Source: Ichthyophthirius multifiliis
Lineage: Eukaryota > Ciliophora > Oligohymenophorea > Hymenostomatida
Length of the DNA: 64,000 nt
Reading direction: 5' to 3'
NCBI RefSeq assembly: GCF_000220395.1
Contig: NW_004085902.1
Location: forward strand, 1-64,000
A program made the position numbers and the translations under genes. Below, in pieces: positions 31,671 through 45,235 of this stretch (the first letter of the stretch is position 1; each line of letters begins with the position of its first letter). Under the pieces are notes generated by a model, which ran no database searches, was not told the origin of the DNA, and saw only the letters and a list, made by a program, of their open reading frames with translations.

Positions 31671-32915
31671 TATATCTTAAATTATTAATTTATTATTATA
31701 TAATTAATTAAATAAAATTAAAAAATGTAAATTATCCTTATTTATTTTATTAATTATTTTTAATAATAACTTAAAATTTAAAAAAAGTATATATATAATA
31801 TATTACTTAAAATATATTTATTTTATATAAAATATTGCATTTTTTTTCAATAATATTAAGTATATTTTAAAAAATATTCATCAAATCTATATAAAAACTA
31901 TTTATATATTTCTCTTAATTATAATATTATTAATATAATATATTTTGCATTCCTTTAAATCAATAAAAATCATATTTTTTTAAATTTATATTAATAAATT
32001 TATTTTTATATGTATAAAAAAAATATAAAAATATATGAGAATACTAAAATAGAATAATTTTTAAATCAATAAAATTTGTTAATTATAATAATTTTTATAT
32101 TAACGGACTTATTAAATAGTTTATTTTGAATTTTTATATTTAACATATTTATATAATCTTTTAATTATTATAATTATATTTTTACCTTTTGAAATCAATA
32201 ACAATCTTTTTATATAATTTTTTCGATTTTATTATATTAAAATTTTAAATATATATAAATATTTTTTTATAAACATACTATTATACTAAATCCTTCTTAT
32301 TTATATATTTTTTTAAAAAAAAAGCAAATTCTAACATTTTATAATTTTTTATTTTCAAAAAATAATAATATGAGGTTAAATTAAAAAATTTTCTTCAATA
32401 TTTTTTTACTTTATTAAATTTTTTAATTATATAAAATCGTTTTTTTTTTTTCAGAATTTTTTTTAAAAGCTTAAAATATATTGTATATTGTCATAATTTT
32501 AATAATTTTAAGAAATATACTAAAATACTATAATAGAAATTAATAAAAAGTTGGATGATAAGAAATTATTTTTAAGTCTATAATACTATTTATTAATTTT
32601 AGATTTAAATAAGTTGTATGTATATGAATATTATTTTTTAAATACTTATATTTAATGAATAAATTTTTAATATATAATTAACAAAAAAAACATTTTATTT
32701 TATTTTTTTTGATATTTTTTTATAAATAAACTTAATAATTTAAATTTATTGAAAAAATAAAAATATATCTATTTATAAAATTTATTATTTTTTAAAAAAA
32801 GATAAAAACTAAAACACAATTTAAATATTTAAGTAATTTATGCATACTAAAAAAATAATATAATCAAATTTATATATACATATAATATATTTATATATAA
32901 ATAAAATAAAAAACA
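30785..32915. other. 2.1 kb gene-free spacer between divergent genes
   Basis: Nearly pure A/T, with an (AT)n tract at 31623-31668. It separates two divergent genes, so both promoters lie here; no motif can be picked out. Confidence 0.6.
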
Positions 32916-33719
32916 ATGCTACCTTTAAATTTATAAGATTAAAATTAAACATAAGAAGAATAAATATATGAATAATTATAAAATAATATTAAAAAAAAAT
33001 CAAAAACTACGATTTTTAGGTTGCAAGGAATAAAGATTAAAAAATAGACGTAAACACAAATAATATAATAATAATTAAATAAATAAATAAAAAAGCATAT
33101 AAATATATATATTTATCTAAATTAAAGGATTGTATATGTGTAATATAATTAAGACCCGAGAAACGTTAAAAAACAGAAATCGAAATAATATAAAATGCCA
33201 TAAAAGACTTTCCTTTTTTCCAAAAACTACAAAAAAAAACTATATAAATTAAATAAAACAAATATATAAAATAATAACACACACTAAGAAAAAAAAGGTG
33301 AATTTTTATTTTATTAAGGCGATATAGCCGATAATTTTTACATTTTACTCCGCGGGAAAGTATCTGTTTTAACTTAAAAAGATAAAAACACTATTGAAAT
33401 GTAAAGAAAAGAACTAGGAAAATAAAATTGTTAATATATACAAGAATATATATAATAACTATAATAATAATATATATAAAAATAAGAATATTTAAAATAA
33501 GCAAAAAGCCCATAAAGTAAAAACAAAAAGAATTAATGTTAAAAATAAATTCAGAAAAGTAAATAATTATAAAAATAAAAAAGCAAAACAGAGAATAATG
33601 AAAATGAAACATCAAAAAAAAATTATGAAAATAATAATTAATAATATATTAATAAATAATAATAACATAAAAATAATAATAAATAATATAATAATATAAT
33701 AATAATAATGATAATAATG

Positions 33720-33750
<31 letters not shown>

Positions 33751-36116
33751 TATATAATAATTACATATTAATAATTTTTAAGAATATATTAATATATCTT
33801 ATTAATATGATTATTTAGATTAAGAAGAAATTTATTAAAACGAATTAATTGATAAATTTAAAAGATCTCCAGGAAAATAATAAAGCTATATTTTTTAAGA
33901 TTCTCAATAAAAAAAATATCATTAAATAATCGCTAATTAACTTCCTCAAAGTATAAATATTTATGAAATATATAACCCTATAAGACTTTTTGACAAAGGA
34001 GTATATTTATTTAGCACTGTAAATACTATTAAGGAAGGCGGTACTTTTGGTGAAGGTGGACTTTTATTAAAAGAAAAGAGAACTGCTAGTATTCTGTGTG
34101 TAGAAGATAGTGATTTTGCAATTATTTCAAGGGAAAATTTTGATTTGATTTTAAATGTAATTTAAAATAAGAAAATAGAAAAATAAATAAATTCTTTTGT
34201 AAATATAATGGATAAAAATATTCCTTTTTAAACAATAAGTAAATTTTGTTTTAGCTTTTAATAGAAAATAAAATTAAAATATTAATAATCAGTATTTAAT
34301 TAATATGATGATGTGCATTGTATTTATTTTATAAAAAATGGAGAACTTGATATTTTATAGATAAATAAAGATAATAATTAAACATAAGAAGATTTAGAAA
34401 ATTATGATCTAATGAAATAAAATAATAAACAAACATTATAAAAAGTAAAATGTATAAATAAATAAATAAAATATTAATATTATTTATATTATAAATATAA
34501 ATATATTTATATATTTATATATATATATACATATATACATATATTTTTTTTATATATAACTATAGATTTCTACTATCTCAAAAGGCTAATTTTTCGGCGA
34601 AGAAGATATTTTAAATGGTTTATATTAACGATCTTACTCTGCTGTAGTTAAAAGTTTTTCTGCAACAATATTAATAATGCCATCTTCTTAATTTAAATAT
34701 TATTTATATTCAAGTTCCTCTATTGGAGATTTTTTTTAAAAAGTTCTTCAATAAAAACATGTATGGCGTACAAAACATAAATAAAAAGTAGATTTAACTA
34801 AAAATTTTTAAACTTTACAAATAGAAGAAGTTAATATCAAAAATATTGAAGAAGATGATAACAAATCTGCTGTCGAAAATGTTGATAAACTAATCAGATA
34901 ATATAATTAAAAAGAAATAAATGTAAACCCAAAAAAGATTTCCTCTTGTATTCCTGAAAACTAAATAAATATCTCCAGTGCACATATAAATAAAAACTAT
35001 TAATATAAACCAGCATCATCTAATTTAAAAATATAAATATCTTAAAGCAATATTAAAAATAATAAATAAAGTTTACCTTCTTTAAATGAAATATTATAAC
35101 ATGCGATTACCTTTTAAGATGAATATAAGATTAAAGTCAAAAATAGACTTGAGAAATTCTAAAAAGACTAAATGCTTAAAAAAAAAAACTAAAGGCCATT
35201 TAGTTCTAGTAATTTTTCTAAAAATAATTAATTTGAAATCAAAAATAATTCCTAATTATTAAATAATATACAATAATTTCTAAATTCTATATTAAATAAA
35301 AATAATAAAAACTTGATTTAAATAAACAATAGTATTATTAATAATAGATAAGATTAATAAAATAATATATAAGATAAATAATAGTAAGAAATAAACAATT
35401 AATCAGATTAATTATAAGAAAATTAAACGTAAAATTAATTAAAATATATGAATTAATAATAATATTTAAGCTAATAATAATAAATAAATAATTAATAATA
35501 AATAAATAGCTAATAATAATAAAAAATAGAATAATAAATAAATAAATAAAAATAAAATATTACAAATTAAAAATAATCAAAATATTAATAATACATAAAT
35601 TAATAAAAATATTATAATTTGTAATAATAATTATATAAAAATTAATATTATTTAAAAAAAAGGCCATTAACGGCTGAAAGAAAAAACTTTTTTAATAAAA
35701 TAAAAACCTAAAAATAACTCTAAATATCAAACATAAATGTCCGTAGTATTTTCCAAGAACAACTTGTATTGGAACATAATTTAAAATAATATCATAATAA
35801 TAATACTTCTTATAATAATTTATAATAAACAAACTCTTTTCAATATACTTCTTTTTAAAAAACTAATAATAATTATCTTTAAAATTCGAAAAATTAATTT
35901 TAAAATAGTTATATTTAAAGTAATATTGATAAAAACAAAGCTTTGATTAATTGTATATATATGTCAGCTGAAAGTGCATAAGAATTAAATAAAATTATTT
36001 AATGGAAATATTTAAAAAATAAATGATTAATAATAGTAATAATTATAAACTTGATTTTAATTTTATTTAAGAATAAATGGTATAGAAAACAAATAATAAC
36101 AAATAATAAAAATAAT

Positions 36117-36165
<49 letters not shown>

Positions 36166-36427
36166 GTATATTTCTTCAAAAGAATTAAATGATTAATAAC
36201 TTAGTCAAGATTATTTTACAAATAATTAAATTTAAAATAAAATCAATTCTAAATAAAATATAAAAGTGAAAATAAATGATAATAATTCATAATAGAGGTA
36301 ATATTCAAGTACTTTTAAGAATTATTCTTCCAGTAAAAAAGATTTTAATTTAATTAATGAAAGTTAAGATATAGATAAAAAAATAAAATTAATATATAAA
36401 ATTAAAAGGCCAAAAAAATAATAGTGA
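32916..36427 (+). CDS. Cyclic-nucleotide-binding domain protein with large Asn/Gln insertions
   Basis: ATG 32916. The first cNMP-binding domain starts as GEFLFYQGDIADNFYILLRG and KVSVLTQKDK (about 33297-33375). It is then interrupted by about 190 residues rich in Gln, Asn and Lys and resumes near 33970 as RLFDKGVYLF and GGTFGEGGLLLKEKRTASIL, the phosphate-binding cassette. A second, weaker domain follows: CIYFIKNGELDIL, an AT-rich intron at about 34447-34564, then GQFFGEEDILNGLYQRSYSA. The rest is a long Asn/Gln-rich tail with a poly-AAT tract. The frame changes near 33690-33750 and near 36000; a late coding stretch (YISSKELNDQQLSQDYF) ends at TGA 36425-36427. No kinase or channel part is seen, so this is a stand-alone cNMP-binding protein. 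The FGEGGLLL cassette has the normal Glu and the Arg of KRTAS, so it may still bind nucleotide. Confidence 0.75.
33713..33748. repeat. AAT/GAT tract at a frame change
   Basis: Imperfect AAT units, preceded by AATAAT and ATAAT units with a broken period. The coding frame is 0 before and 2 after. Confidence 0.8.
36116..36165. repeat. (AAT)n tract in the cNMP-binding protein tail
   Basis: About sixteen units in the Asn/Gln-rich tail, just after the second frame change of that gene. Confidence 0.85.
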
Positions 36428-37068
36428 AAAATCCTTTTTATATATATATTTATTTTGTGTATATTTTTATATATATATTTAGAAATAATTTTCTATTAAA
36501 AATAAAAAAAAAATCTTTTTTATTTTAATTTAATTATTTTAATTTAAAATAAAAAATTATGTTAAAAGATATATAAAAATATTAATTCAATTTTTATTTA
36601 AAAAACAAATGTATTTATAAATAAAATAAAAAAGTTAAGCATTTATTTTTATAATTTAAATAAAAAAAGTTAAGTTGATTTTTCTATAAAAAAAATAAAT
36701 AAATTAAATATAAATCAAAAACATATTAACAAAAATAAAATAAAAAAATATAATAATGAAATATTAAAAAGACTATAATTTACAAAATAATTAAATCTTA
36801 TTTTTTTTTTACAATAAAAAACTTATTCATTAAAAAATCATTTACATTATTAAAAATAAATTTACAATTTTTTAGCTAATTAATTTTATTAAAAACATAA
36901 TTAAAAATCTTTATTTAAAAATAATATCAAATTAAAGGTGGAGGAGAGATTAAGGTGGGGATTAAAAAAATATTTAAAAATAAATCTTTTAAAAATATAT
37001 AAATTCTAAAACTAAAAATATCAATAAATTTAACAAATAAAAAAAAAAAATATAAATAAAAATAAAAA
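36428..37068. other. Gene-free AT-rich spacer
   Basis: A/T with no exon-like reading. It separates two plus-strand genes and must hold the promoter of the RNase gene. Confidence 0.6.
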
Positions 37069-37821
37069 ATGAATAAATACTTAATAACTATTTTTTTAAT
37101 ATTATTAACAATAATATTCATAAACTAACTCATATAAAATCCAATCTAAACCAGAAAACTTATTTAATCCCGTAAAAAAGGAGATATTATAAGTAATGCT
37201 AAATAAGGTGAATACACTTATTTTGCTTTTGAAAGAGAATGGCCTGGTACAGTTTGTAAAATAAGATAATGTAAACCCTAATATATGGGCTAGTTTGATA
37301 GTTAAAATTTTAATATACATGGATTATGGCCTAATGGTTCTTAAACTGATAATTGCTTTTATCCTTAAAAATGCGGTTCTGAATCTTTAGATTTAAAAAA
37401 AGTAAATTCATCTTCAAGAGCTTAAATAAATAAATATTGGAATGGTCTTTATAATGATAATAATACTTTCCTTTCTCATGAATGGTCTAAGCATGGAACA
37501 TGTTTTGATGGAGATATGAATACTTTCTTTAGTTCAGCTGTTAAATTAAATGATAGATATAATCCTATTAAAGCTTTGGCTTAGGCTAACATTGTACCTA
37601 ATAATAAATAAGGATATAGTCTTGAATCTATTTTAAATGCACTTTAATAAGATTTTGGAGCTGAAGTAGAAGTTATTTGTAGAAAAGTAAAAGAATAATA
37701 ATTACTTTTTGCTATTGATATGTATCTTAATAAAAATTTAAAAGGAGCTATTAAAAATCCTTGTAGAAAAAAAAGAAATAATTGTAATTATTAAGAGATT
37801 GTATATATTCCAACTTGTTGA
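37069..37821 (+). CDS. Secreted ribonuclease T2
   Basis: One exon, 250 residues, ATG 37069 to TGA 37819-37821. A hydrophobic signal peptide (NKYLITIFLILLTIIF) precedes the mature enzyme. Both catalytic segments of the RNase T2 family are present: NIHGLWPNG (CAS I) and LSHEWSKHGTCF (CAS II), each with its active-site His, and the Glu and Lys of CAS II. Cysteines at WPGTVCKIRQC, NCFYPQKC, GTCF, VICRK and NPCRKK fit the conserved disulfides. Length and ending (YIPTC) are normal for the family. Such enzymes cut single-stranded RNA in acidic compartments or outside the cell; in ciliates a role in lysosomes or food vacuoles is the likely one. No introns. Confidence 0.95.
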
Positions 37822-37946
37822 TTTTTAGGTATATTAATTTTATTTGTTTAAAAATTAATTAAATTTGTTCAAAAAATATTATAAACATGAAAAATAAAAT
37901 ATGTAGTTGTAGTATATAAATATAGAAATAATATAGATAAATAAAA

Positions 37947-37982
<36 letters not shown>

Positions 37983-38979
37983 TTAAAATCCTAAATAAAA
38001 TAATTAATAACAATAATAGATTATTTTTATATTAAATAAAAACCAAATATATAATTAATAATCTATATATATACTCTTAAATAATTAATTATAATAAAAA
38101 AATATATCATAATCAATATAAATTAAATTACTCAAACGAAATAAAATTGATATGATGAACATTTATAAAATATTGATTATTAACATATATAAAATAAGTA
38201 ATAAATATACTTTTTAGAAAATAATTTATAAAAAATTAAATATATATTTAATATAAAAAAAATTAAAAAGAATAATAAGTATAAAAATTTAAAAATAATT
38301 AAAAAAAAAAATTATCTATTTATAAATTTAATTAGTTTAATATGAATATTTTTTTATTTAAAATATTTATATTTATTAATAACTTTTAAATGAATTACTA
38401 AAAAATAAAAAAATAAATTAATAATACTAAATATATAAATTTTTTATTTTTTAATTAAAATAATTTTGATTTTTTTTTTTTATAATAATGTAGTTTATAT
38501 ATTAAATTTTAAATTTAATATTTTTTAAATATGTATAAAATGCTTTAAAAACTATAGAATCTGCATTACAATTTGATTTATTATCCAGTTAATTTTTTTT
38601 TTTTAAATATATGTAATTTTTTATCGTCATTAAACTATAAGTATAATATTATTGAGGTGAAATAATTAAAAAAATCTTTAAAAATTATAAAAAAATCAAT
38701 TAATATAAATCTTAATTAAAGTTTTTAAAATTAATAATGGAGTAAAACACTATTGTATGAAAATTAAAATTGATTTAACATTTTTTCTTATAAGAATTTA
38801 AAATTTTGTTAAAGTTGTTTTTATTATATTTTAGGAATTTTATTGAAAGAGAAAAAGTAAAATTACTTAACTAAAATTTAACAATTAGGTATGAAATTTA
38901 AAAATAATAAAAGTATAAAAAATAAAAAAATTTAATAAATTAAAAAAATATTGATATGAATAAATATACTTTTTAATTT
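37822..38979. other. Spacer between convergent genes
   Basis: A/T-rich with an AT repeat near 37958-37982. The 3' ends of the RNase T2 gene and TRM6 face each other. Nothing else seen. Confidence 0.6.
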
Positions 38980-40590
38980 TCAAAAAACTTTATAAGCACT
39001 TAAAATATAACCACTAAATCCACTCATATTAATAAAAGGATGTGTTCTGTTTTTTAGAACCTTAATGTAAAAAAAAAAATTTAATGATAATTTATATATA
39101 TAAATAATATACTTAATATTATCTCATAAAAATATCAAAAACTCTAACATTTATATAATTTTTTAATTTAAGCATATATTCAGAAGGTTAAATCAAATTC
39201 TGAATAAAATAATAAAAAATAATATATAAAAATAAAAATTAATAATATATAAATAAAAATAAATATTAATAGATAAGTATATAAATATATAAATATATAA
39301 ATATATAAATATATAAATATATATATATATATTTATATTTATATATAAATCTACTTCTAAATAATTTGAATAAGCAATAACTGTTGCATTAGGAATTAAT
39401 AAATCATTCATTTTTGTAATAATTTCTAAAACATCGAAATCTCCAACAATCAAAAGACTATAAAATGAAAAATATATATTATATTCAAATATATATTTTT
39501 ATAAACTGGGTAAACTTATCTTCTTTTTTTTCTACAACTTAATTAGCATCTCTAAATTATATAGACTAATCTCCTAATTCTTTAGGTATATTCATTTAAG
39601 AATAACATGTTATTTAATGAAAAGGAATTTTTTATTTAAAATAATGTATTTTTCCTTTTCCATTTAACCTTAATACTGATGCGCCTAAAATAGCACCTTT
39701 TGTATTATCAAATAAAGCTACATTAGCTCCTTAGAATAAATTAGCATAATGCATAAATATACTAAAACTATCACCTCTCATATAACTATAATAAATATAT
39801 ATTATTTTAATATTATTTATATATATATATATATATTTATATAATATATTTTATTTAATACTTGACTAATTTTGGATTTTCTTTAAATAGTGTTTCTATT
39901 ACATTTAATGGTGTGGTTTTTAAAACTGTAAAATAAAAGCAATACCTTTATTCATATATTTGAATTATTATTTAAAAAATTTAGATATTTACTTTTCTTT
40001 TTTCTTTTTAAATATTTTTCTTTTGAAAATGCTGTTCTTTGATTAAATTTTTAGTTGTTTTCTTAAATTATTTTTATTAAATCTACTTTTGAAATGCTTT
40101 CGTCTTTTTTCATTTATTCAATTTCTTCAGGGCTTAATTTTTATACACTTTAATCTGCAAACATATTTCTATTATCTTTATCTATTTATTATTCATCTTC
40201 ACTATTTTTATTATTTTTTAGTTTATTAAATATATATTTTTTAATTAATACAATGCCTCTTCATAATTATAAAATTCATTAAAATTTTTGTTATCATATT
40301 TAATTTTATCATCTGAAAATTCAAATACTTTATTATATTCATAACCTACAATCTACTTTATATTTATATTTTTTTTTCTCCACTTTAATTTTCTAGAAAA
40401 ATAAATTATATTAATATATTTATTATTATTTATACCTATTTTCTTTTAAATTAACTATTTTTCGATTATCTCTATTATCAATTAATAAAACGAAATCTTT
40501 CTCATTTATAATATTATCCTAATTCTAATTTTAATATTATACTTAGTGGCAATCTTAAACTTTTTATTATGTTTCAATTTCTGTTTCCAT
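38980..40590 (-). CDS. TRM6: tRNA (adenine-58-N1)-methyltransferase non-catalytic subunit TRM6
   Basis: TRM6 (yeast Gcd10) pairs with catalytic TRM61 to place m1A58 in tRNA. From ATG at 40590 the protein has an N-terminal domain (FVLLIDNRDNRKIVNL). It is followed by the family hallmark: NMFADQSVQKLSPEEIEQMK, then QRTAFSKEKYLKRKKKKYLK, and the methyltransferase-like fold YMRGDSFSIFMHYANLFQGA, VALFDNTKGAILGASVLRL. The last exon ends VLKNRTHPFINMSGFSGYI and TGA at 38982-38980; RTHPxxxMSGxxGYxLS is the usual TRM6 ending. At least five short GT...AG introns; one near 39240-39340 is mostly AT repeat. The cofactor motif is degenerate, as expected for the non-catalytic partner. Confidence 0.92.
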
Positions 40591-41467
40591 AAAAAATAAA
40601 AAATATATTTAATATCTAAATATATTTATATGTAATTTAATATGGATAATTTTGTAATTAATTATATATATATATTTCAGTATACGAAATTATCAACTAA
40701 AATTAGTTAATTTATTAAAATATAAATAGATAAACGTAATTTAAGGAAATATTTTAAATTAAAAATAATTATTTTTATTTAATTTATAAAATATAATAAT
40801 TGATATATTGACAAAATTAAAACTTAAACTATGGATTTAGAAGCGATATTAAAAACACAATTTATTAAAAATAAATTTAAATACTTTTAAGATAAATTAA
40901 TTTAAAAATAATATTAATATGTTTAATAGAGAAAAAAACACAAACATAATTTAATTATATAATAAAAAATAAAAATATATGTATTAATATAATAGCATAT
41001 TTTAACAAAAAAAATAAAACAAAAATAACAAAAATAGCAAAAATATAACCTATTTTTAAATTTGATTAAATATATGTATTAATAAATTCTTTAATTTTAC
41101 TCATATATTAAAAATATGAAAGAAATACTTCCTAACAGAATAAAAATAAATAAAGATGATATAAATAATATATAAAAATATAATTAAAATAAAAATATGA
41201 TTAATGATATTATAATTATATATATGTATTTATTAAAAGAAAATATTGTATATGTTTTTATGAAAATAATATTAATATTTTTATTATAAAATATATTTAT
41301 CTTTAAAATTTAAAAACTTTTTAAATATAAAAAACAGTATAAATTATATTCATATAAAACAGAAACTTATATATATGTGAAATTTTTACATAATTATAAA
41401 TAGTAATTAATAAAATAAATATATATAAATATATATACATAATAAATATAAACATAAAGAATATAAA
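40591..41467. other. Spacer; weak plus-strand open frame from 40831
   Basis: An ATG at 40831 (MDLEAILKTQFIKNKFKYFQ) opens a frame without TGA for about 200 codons. It is Lys/Gln/Asn-rich and soon turns into low-complexity residues. TGA is rare in such DNA, so an open frame alone is weak evidence. Possibly a small orphan gene, more likely spacer. Confidence 0.3.
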
Positions 41468-44400
41468 TCATTTTTAATATATAATAGGAGTTTACTTATT
41501 TTTTTTAATCCCAACTCCATAAGAAACCGAAGTAATATTATTTTTAAAAGAAGAGAACATTTCTGGATTAATACCGTTTAAATCTAATTCATTTTTAATT
41601 ATATTTCCTCTTCTTTTATTAATTTTTTAATTTTTATTCATTTTCTTTTAAATTTTTAACTACATTTGTTAACTTTTAATTTTATCCATAATTTTATCGA
41701 AATTATTATGCGGAAAAAATTTATTAAAATTCTTCAACTAATCAAAATAATCCATACAATTATTAAACTAATCAAAATGTGAGCTTTAGGTTTTTAATAA
41801 ACTTTACTTGTGAGAAAATTACTTAATAAATGACAATACCGAATTTTATACTTAATTTTGGGTATCCTATAAACTTTAATAGGAAGAAGCCATATCTAAA
41901 ATACTTTAATAACTATAGTTTTATACCGATAAAGCTTAATTATATATTGCATTTTATTACAAAATATTATTTTATTAGTTTTCTATTTTTTAATCATCCT
42001 TAGTAGATTCTTTTTTAATATTTTCATTATTCTTTAAAGAATTGTTAATATTTTATTCTTATTTTTTAATTGAATTGAATTTTTGTTAAATTTAAGATTT
42101 CTTCTTTTATGAATTCTATCGTTTAAATTCCTCCATAGATTTATTTTCATTATTTAATGTAGAAAAACTATTCTCATGTTAAACTTTTACATAATTTAAT
42201 AAATCTTAAGCAACTTATATAGCAGGATCTATTTAAGTATTTCCATTTTGAATTTAAGTTCTTTATTTTTCCTTTTTACGAACAAAACTCTATTATTATT
42301 ATTATTTTTACTAATTTGAAGGTTATATTGAAATAATTTCCTATTAATTTTATTCCATTTAATATGTAATTTATCTGCTATTTTGTATTGGTTTAGGTTA
42401 TATTTTATGGTTTAGATTACTAGCGTTAAATGTTTCTGGATATTATTATTATTATTAAGAATTATTTACGGAGTTTGAATCTTTATCTATTGATGGCATT
42501 TTACTTTGATTTGATATTTCCTCTTTTATATAAGATTATTATTGTATTTATTCTAGACTAAGAATTTTATTTTATGTTTAAGGATCTTATAATGAGTTAT
42601 TGGAATTCAAAAATTCATTATTTTTAATTTTACTACTACTTTATTATTATGATATAGATTCACTTTCTGATCCAGTATAAAGTACCCTCATTATCTCCTT
42701 CATCACTCTCAAATAACGCCATTATGTTTGATTTCATAAATTATGCATTAAATTTAAGTTTCTTTATATTATCAGGATTGAATTTTATTAATTATCTAAC
42801 ATATAATATATTATTATTATTATTGTTTGTTTTTTATTTACTTAGGATTATATTCTTTCTTTTTTTAAATTATTAATATGAAATATTTTATCTTGTTTAG
42901 GGTTATGAAAAGTTATTTTTTAAAATAAGGAATTGCTTATCAAAAATTTAATGTAATTTAGGACAATTCTATGCCATATGTCCTGGTATTTTACATGAAT
43001 AACATTTCATTTAGATCGTAGAATAATCATTCTAAAAAACAATTTATTCTTATATCATTTTAAACCTTTCGAAATCGGTTTAATTTTAATTCAAAATATA
43101 AATGAGTTAATCTCTATCTATTTTGTATAAAGTTGATAAATTTAAACTTCTTGCGGAAGCTTTTCTTGGCAAACCCGAAAAAAATGAAATTTCTCCAAAG
43201 AAATCACCTGAGCTTAATTATTTGATAACGCTATGGTTTTTCTCGAATAAATTGTAATGAAATATTTCTATATTCCCACTTTAAATGAAATATATAGATT
43301 AGTTATCGTATTCATTATCCTTAAAAATAACTTAATTAGGCTATATAAGTATCTCATTCATTATATAAATTACTTTTTTTATGGTTTATTAAGTAAAATT
43401 TTCATAAAAAACATTATATTTTTTTAATATATTTGAGTTTATTTCCTATGTTATTTCATCTCTTAATCTATTTGATAATTTATCCAATATACGGTCTTCT
43501 GATTCTTTATCACGATCTTTTTGTTCTTCTTATAAAAATATTAAATAATTTCTTACTCGACTTTTTAAATTCGCGTTTACATTTTTTCTATCTAGGTATC
43601 TTTTTTTAATTATAAATAATGTGTAGAAAATATTATAAATATATATAATTTGTTTTATTTTTTTATTTATTAAAAACCTTTGAATTATACTTATGTTTTA
43701 ATTTAATTCTTTTGATTATTTTTCTATTTCTTATAATATCATACCTATATTATTAATAGAATAGGCAAAAAGACAACTTGTAAAAATCATATTAACTGAT
43801 ACAAAAAACACTTCGTAAGGATTTTAAGGCGTAATATCTCCATATCCGACTTATTTATTTTTAAATAATATAGTTTATATATATATTACTTGTTGTCATT
43901 GTAGTTATTGACCAATATAATGAATAAATATATCTTATTTACCAATTTTGTCCTACTAAACTATATTTAGATAGCCAAGAAATATCAAAATTATATTTTT
44001 CTTCATAAATGCCTAATCCATGCCATAAAATACACACTAAATATATATAATATTTTTTAATTAAAAATTATTTTATATAAAATAAAAAATTAATGTAAAC
44101 CTAAATGTGCAACTACTATAATTAAAATTATTAAATCAATCAATTTAAGAATTAATTTTTAATACTCTTTGAGTGTAATGATACATTCTACATTTTATTT
44201 TTTTCTTAATATATCGAATCCTTTAAAAAAAATAATCAGATCAAATAAAAATAGACCTAATTCGTTTTCAGGATTATGAACTAAACACTTATTATTTTGC
44301 TAAAAAATAATTTTTTAAAAAAGTACTAAAGAACTCAAAAAATCCGTAAAAAAAAAAGACTATAAGTATTTAAAAGCAATTTTTTTTCTATAACAAATCA

Positions 44401-45235
44401 ACTAATCATTCTAAAAAAAAGCAGTATTAAAATTAATTAAAATGTCTATTAAAAATATACAAATAATAACAATAAAAAGTCTCATTGAAACTATGTTTTC
44501 CTCAAAATCATAATTAAAAAATAACAAAATCGAATAAAAATATAAAAAACATGAGACTATAAAACAATAAAGCATATTCCAAAATAATAAAAATCTGTTT
44601 GTCGGCATAAAAACTTTAATATGCCCTAAAATATTTAATAGATTTATAATTTTTCGAATTTTTTACAAAAATAAAATTTGTTTTTAATTTTTTTATAAAA
44701 AATAACTCTTATCATTAATAATGGATAAATCGTTATGATTTAAATTAATTGGTTTTGTTTAAAAATATCTATTTTTTAATATTTTTATGAAATTTTCAAC
44801 ATGATTTTTTATATTTATTATTCTATTTTCTGAATTATTTAATAAATTTAAGATAATTTAATTCCCTTTTTCCCTATCATTTTATGTATTAATTTCTTTA
44901 CATAATTAATTTTTTTATTTTTAGTAAAATTAGGTTATTTATTTTGATATTTCTTTCCTAATTAATTATTCAGAGCCTAAAGAAAAAACTTAAATTTGGT
45001 TTTTATAAATATCCTCTTCTTTTTTACAATCGATAAATGATATTTTTTATTATAATTTTTCTTGTAATTATACTTTTATTTAATTTTAGGATATTTGTAA
45101 GTCTTATATTATTTTTGTATTGACTAATTCTAATTCTTTACAAGAGACAAAATTATCACCTTATTTTTGAAAAAAAGGTTCGAATTTTACAATGCATTCT
45201 AATTTTAAAGGTTTTTCGGTTAACATTTGTTCCAT
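41468..45235 (-). CDS. Cyclic-nucleotide-gated K+ channel with zinc knuckle
   Basis: From ATG at 45235: a coiled-coil N-terminal region, then membrane segments (NMLYCFIVSCFLYFYSI; RLFIVIICIFLIDILINFNT; LGLFLFDLIIFFKGFDIL; KLIDLIILIIVVAHL). The pore follows: SLYWSITTMTTIGYGDITP, the K+ selectivity filter, split by an intron near 43850-43893. After S6 (VNMIFTSCLFAYSINNIG) comes a C-linker and a cNMP-binding domain: YFIQSGNIEIFHYN, SGDFFGEISFFSGLPRKASA. Directly after it, in frame, a CCHC zinc knuckle (CYSCKIPGHMAQNCP, about 43004-42963). The tail is long, Gln/Asn-rich and ends GVGIKKNKQTPIIYQK, TGA 41470-41468. The exon between S3 and S4 has TGA codons unless an extra intron is assumed near 44300-44400. 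Ciliates have large families of such channels, which set ciliary beating through membrane potential. Confidence 0.9.

Noticed and set aside
33320-33365. GC-richer spot around GGCGATATAGCCGATAA and CTCCGCGGG considered as a tRNA or RNA element
   Set aside because: It is in frame within the first cNMP-binding domain (QGDIADNFYILLRGKV).
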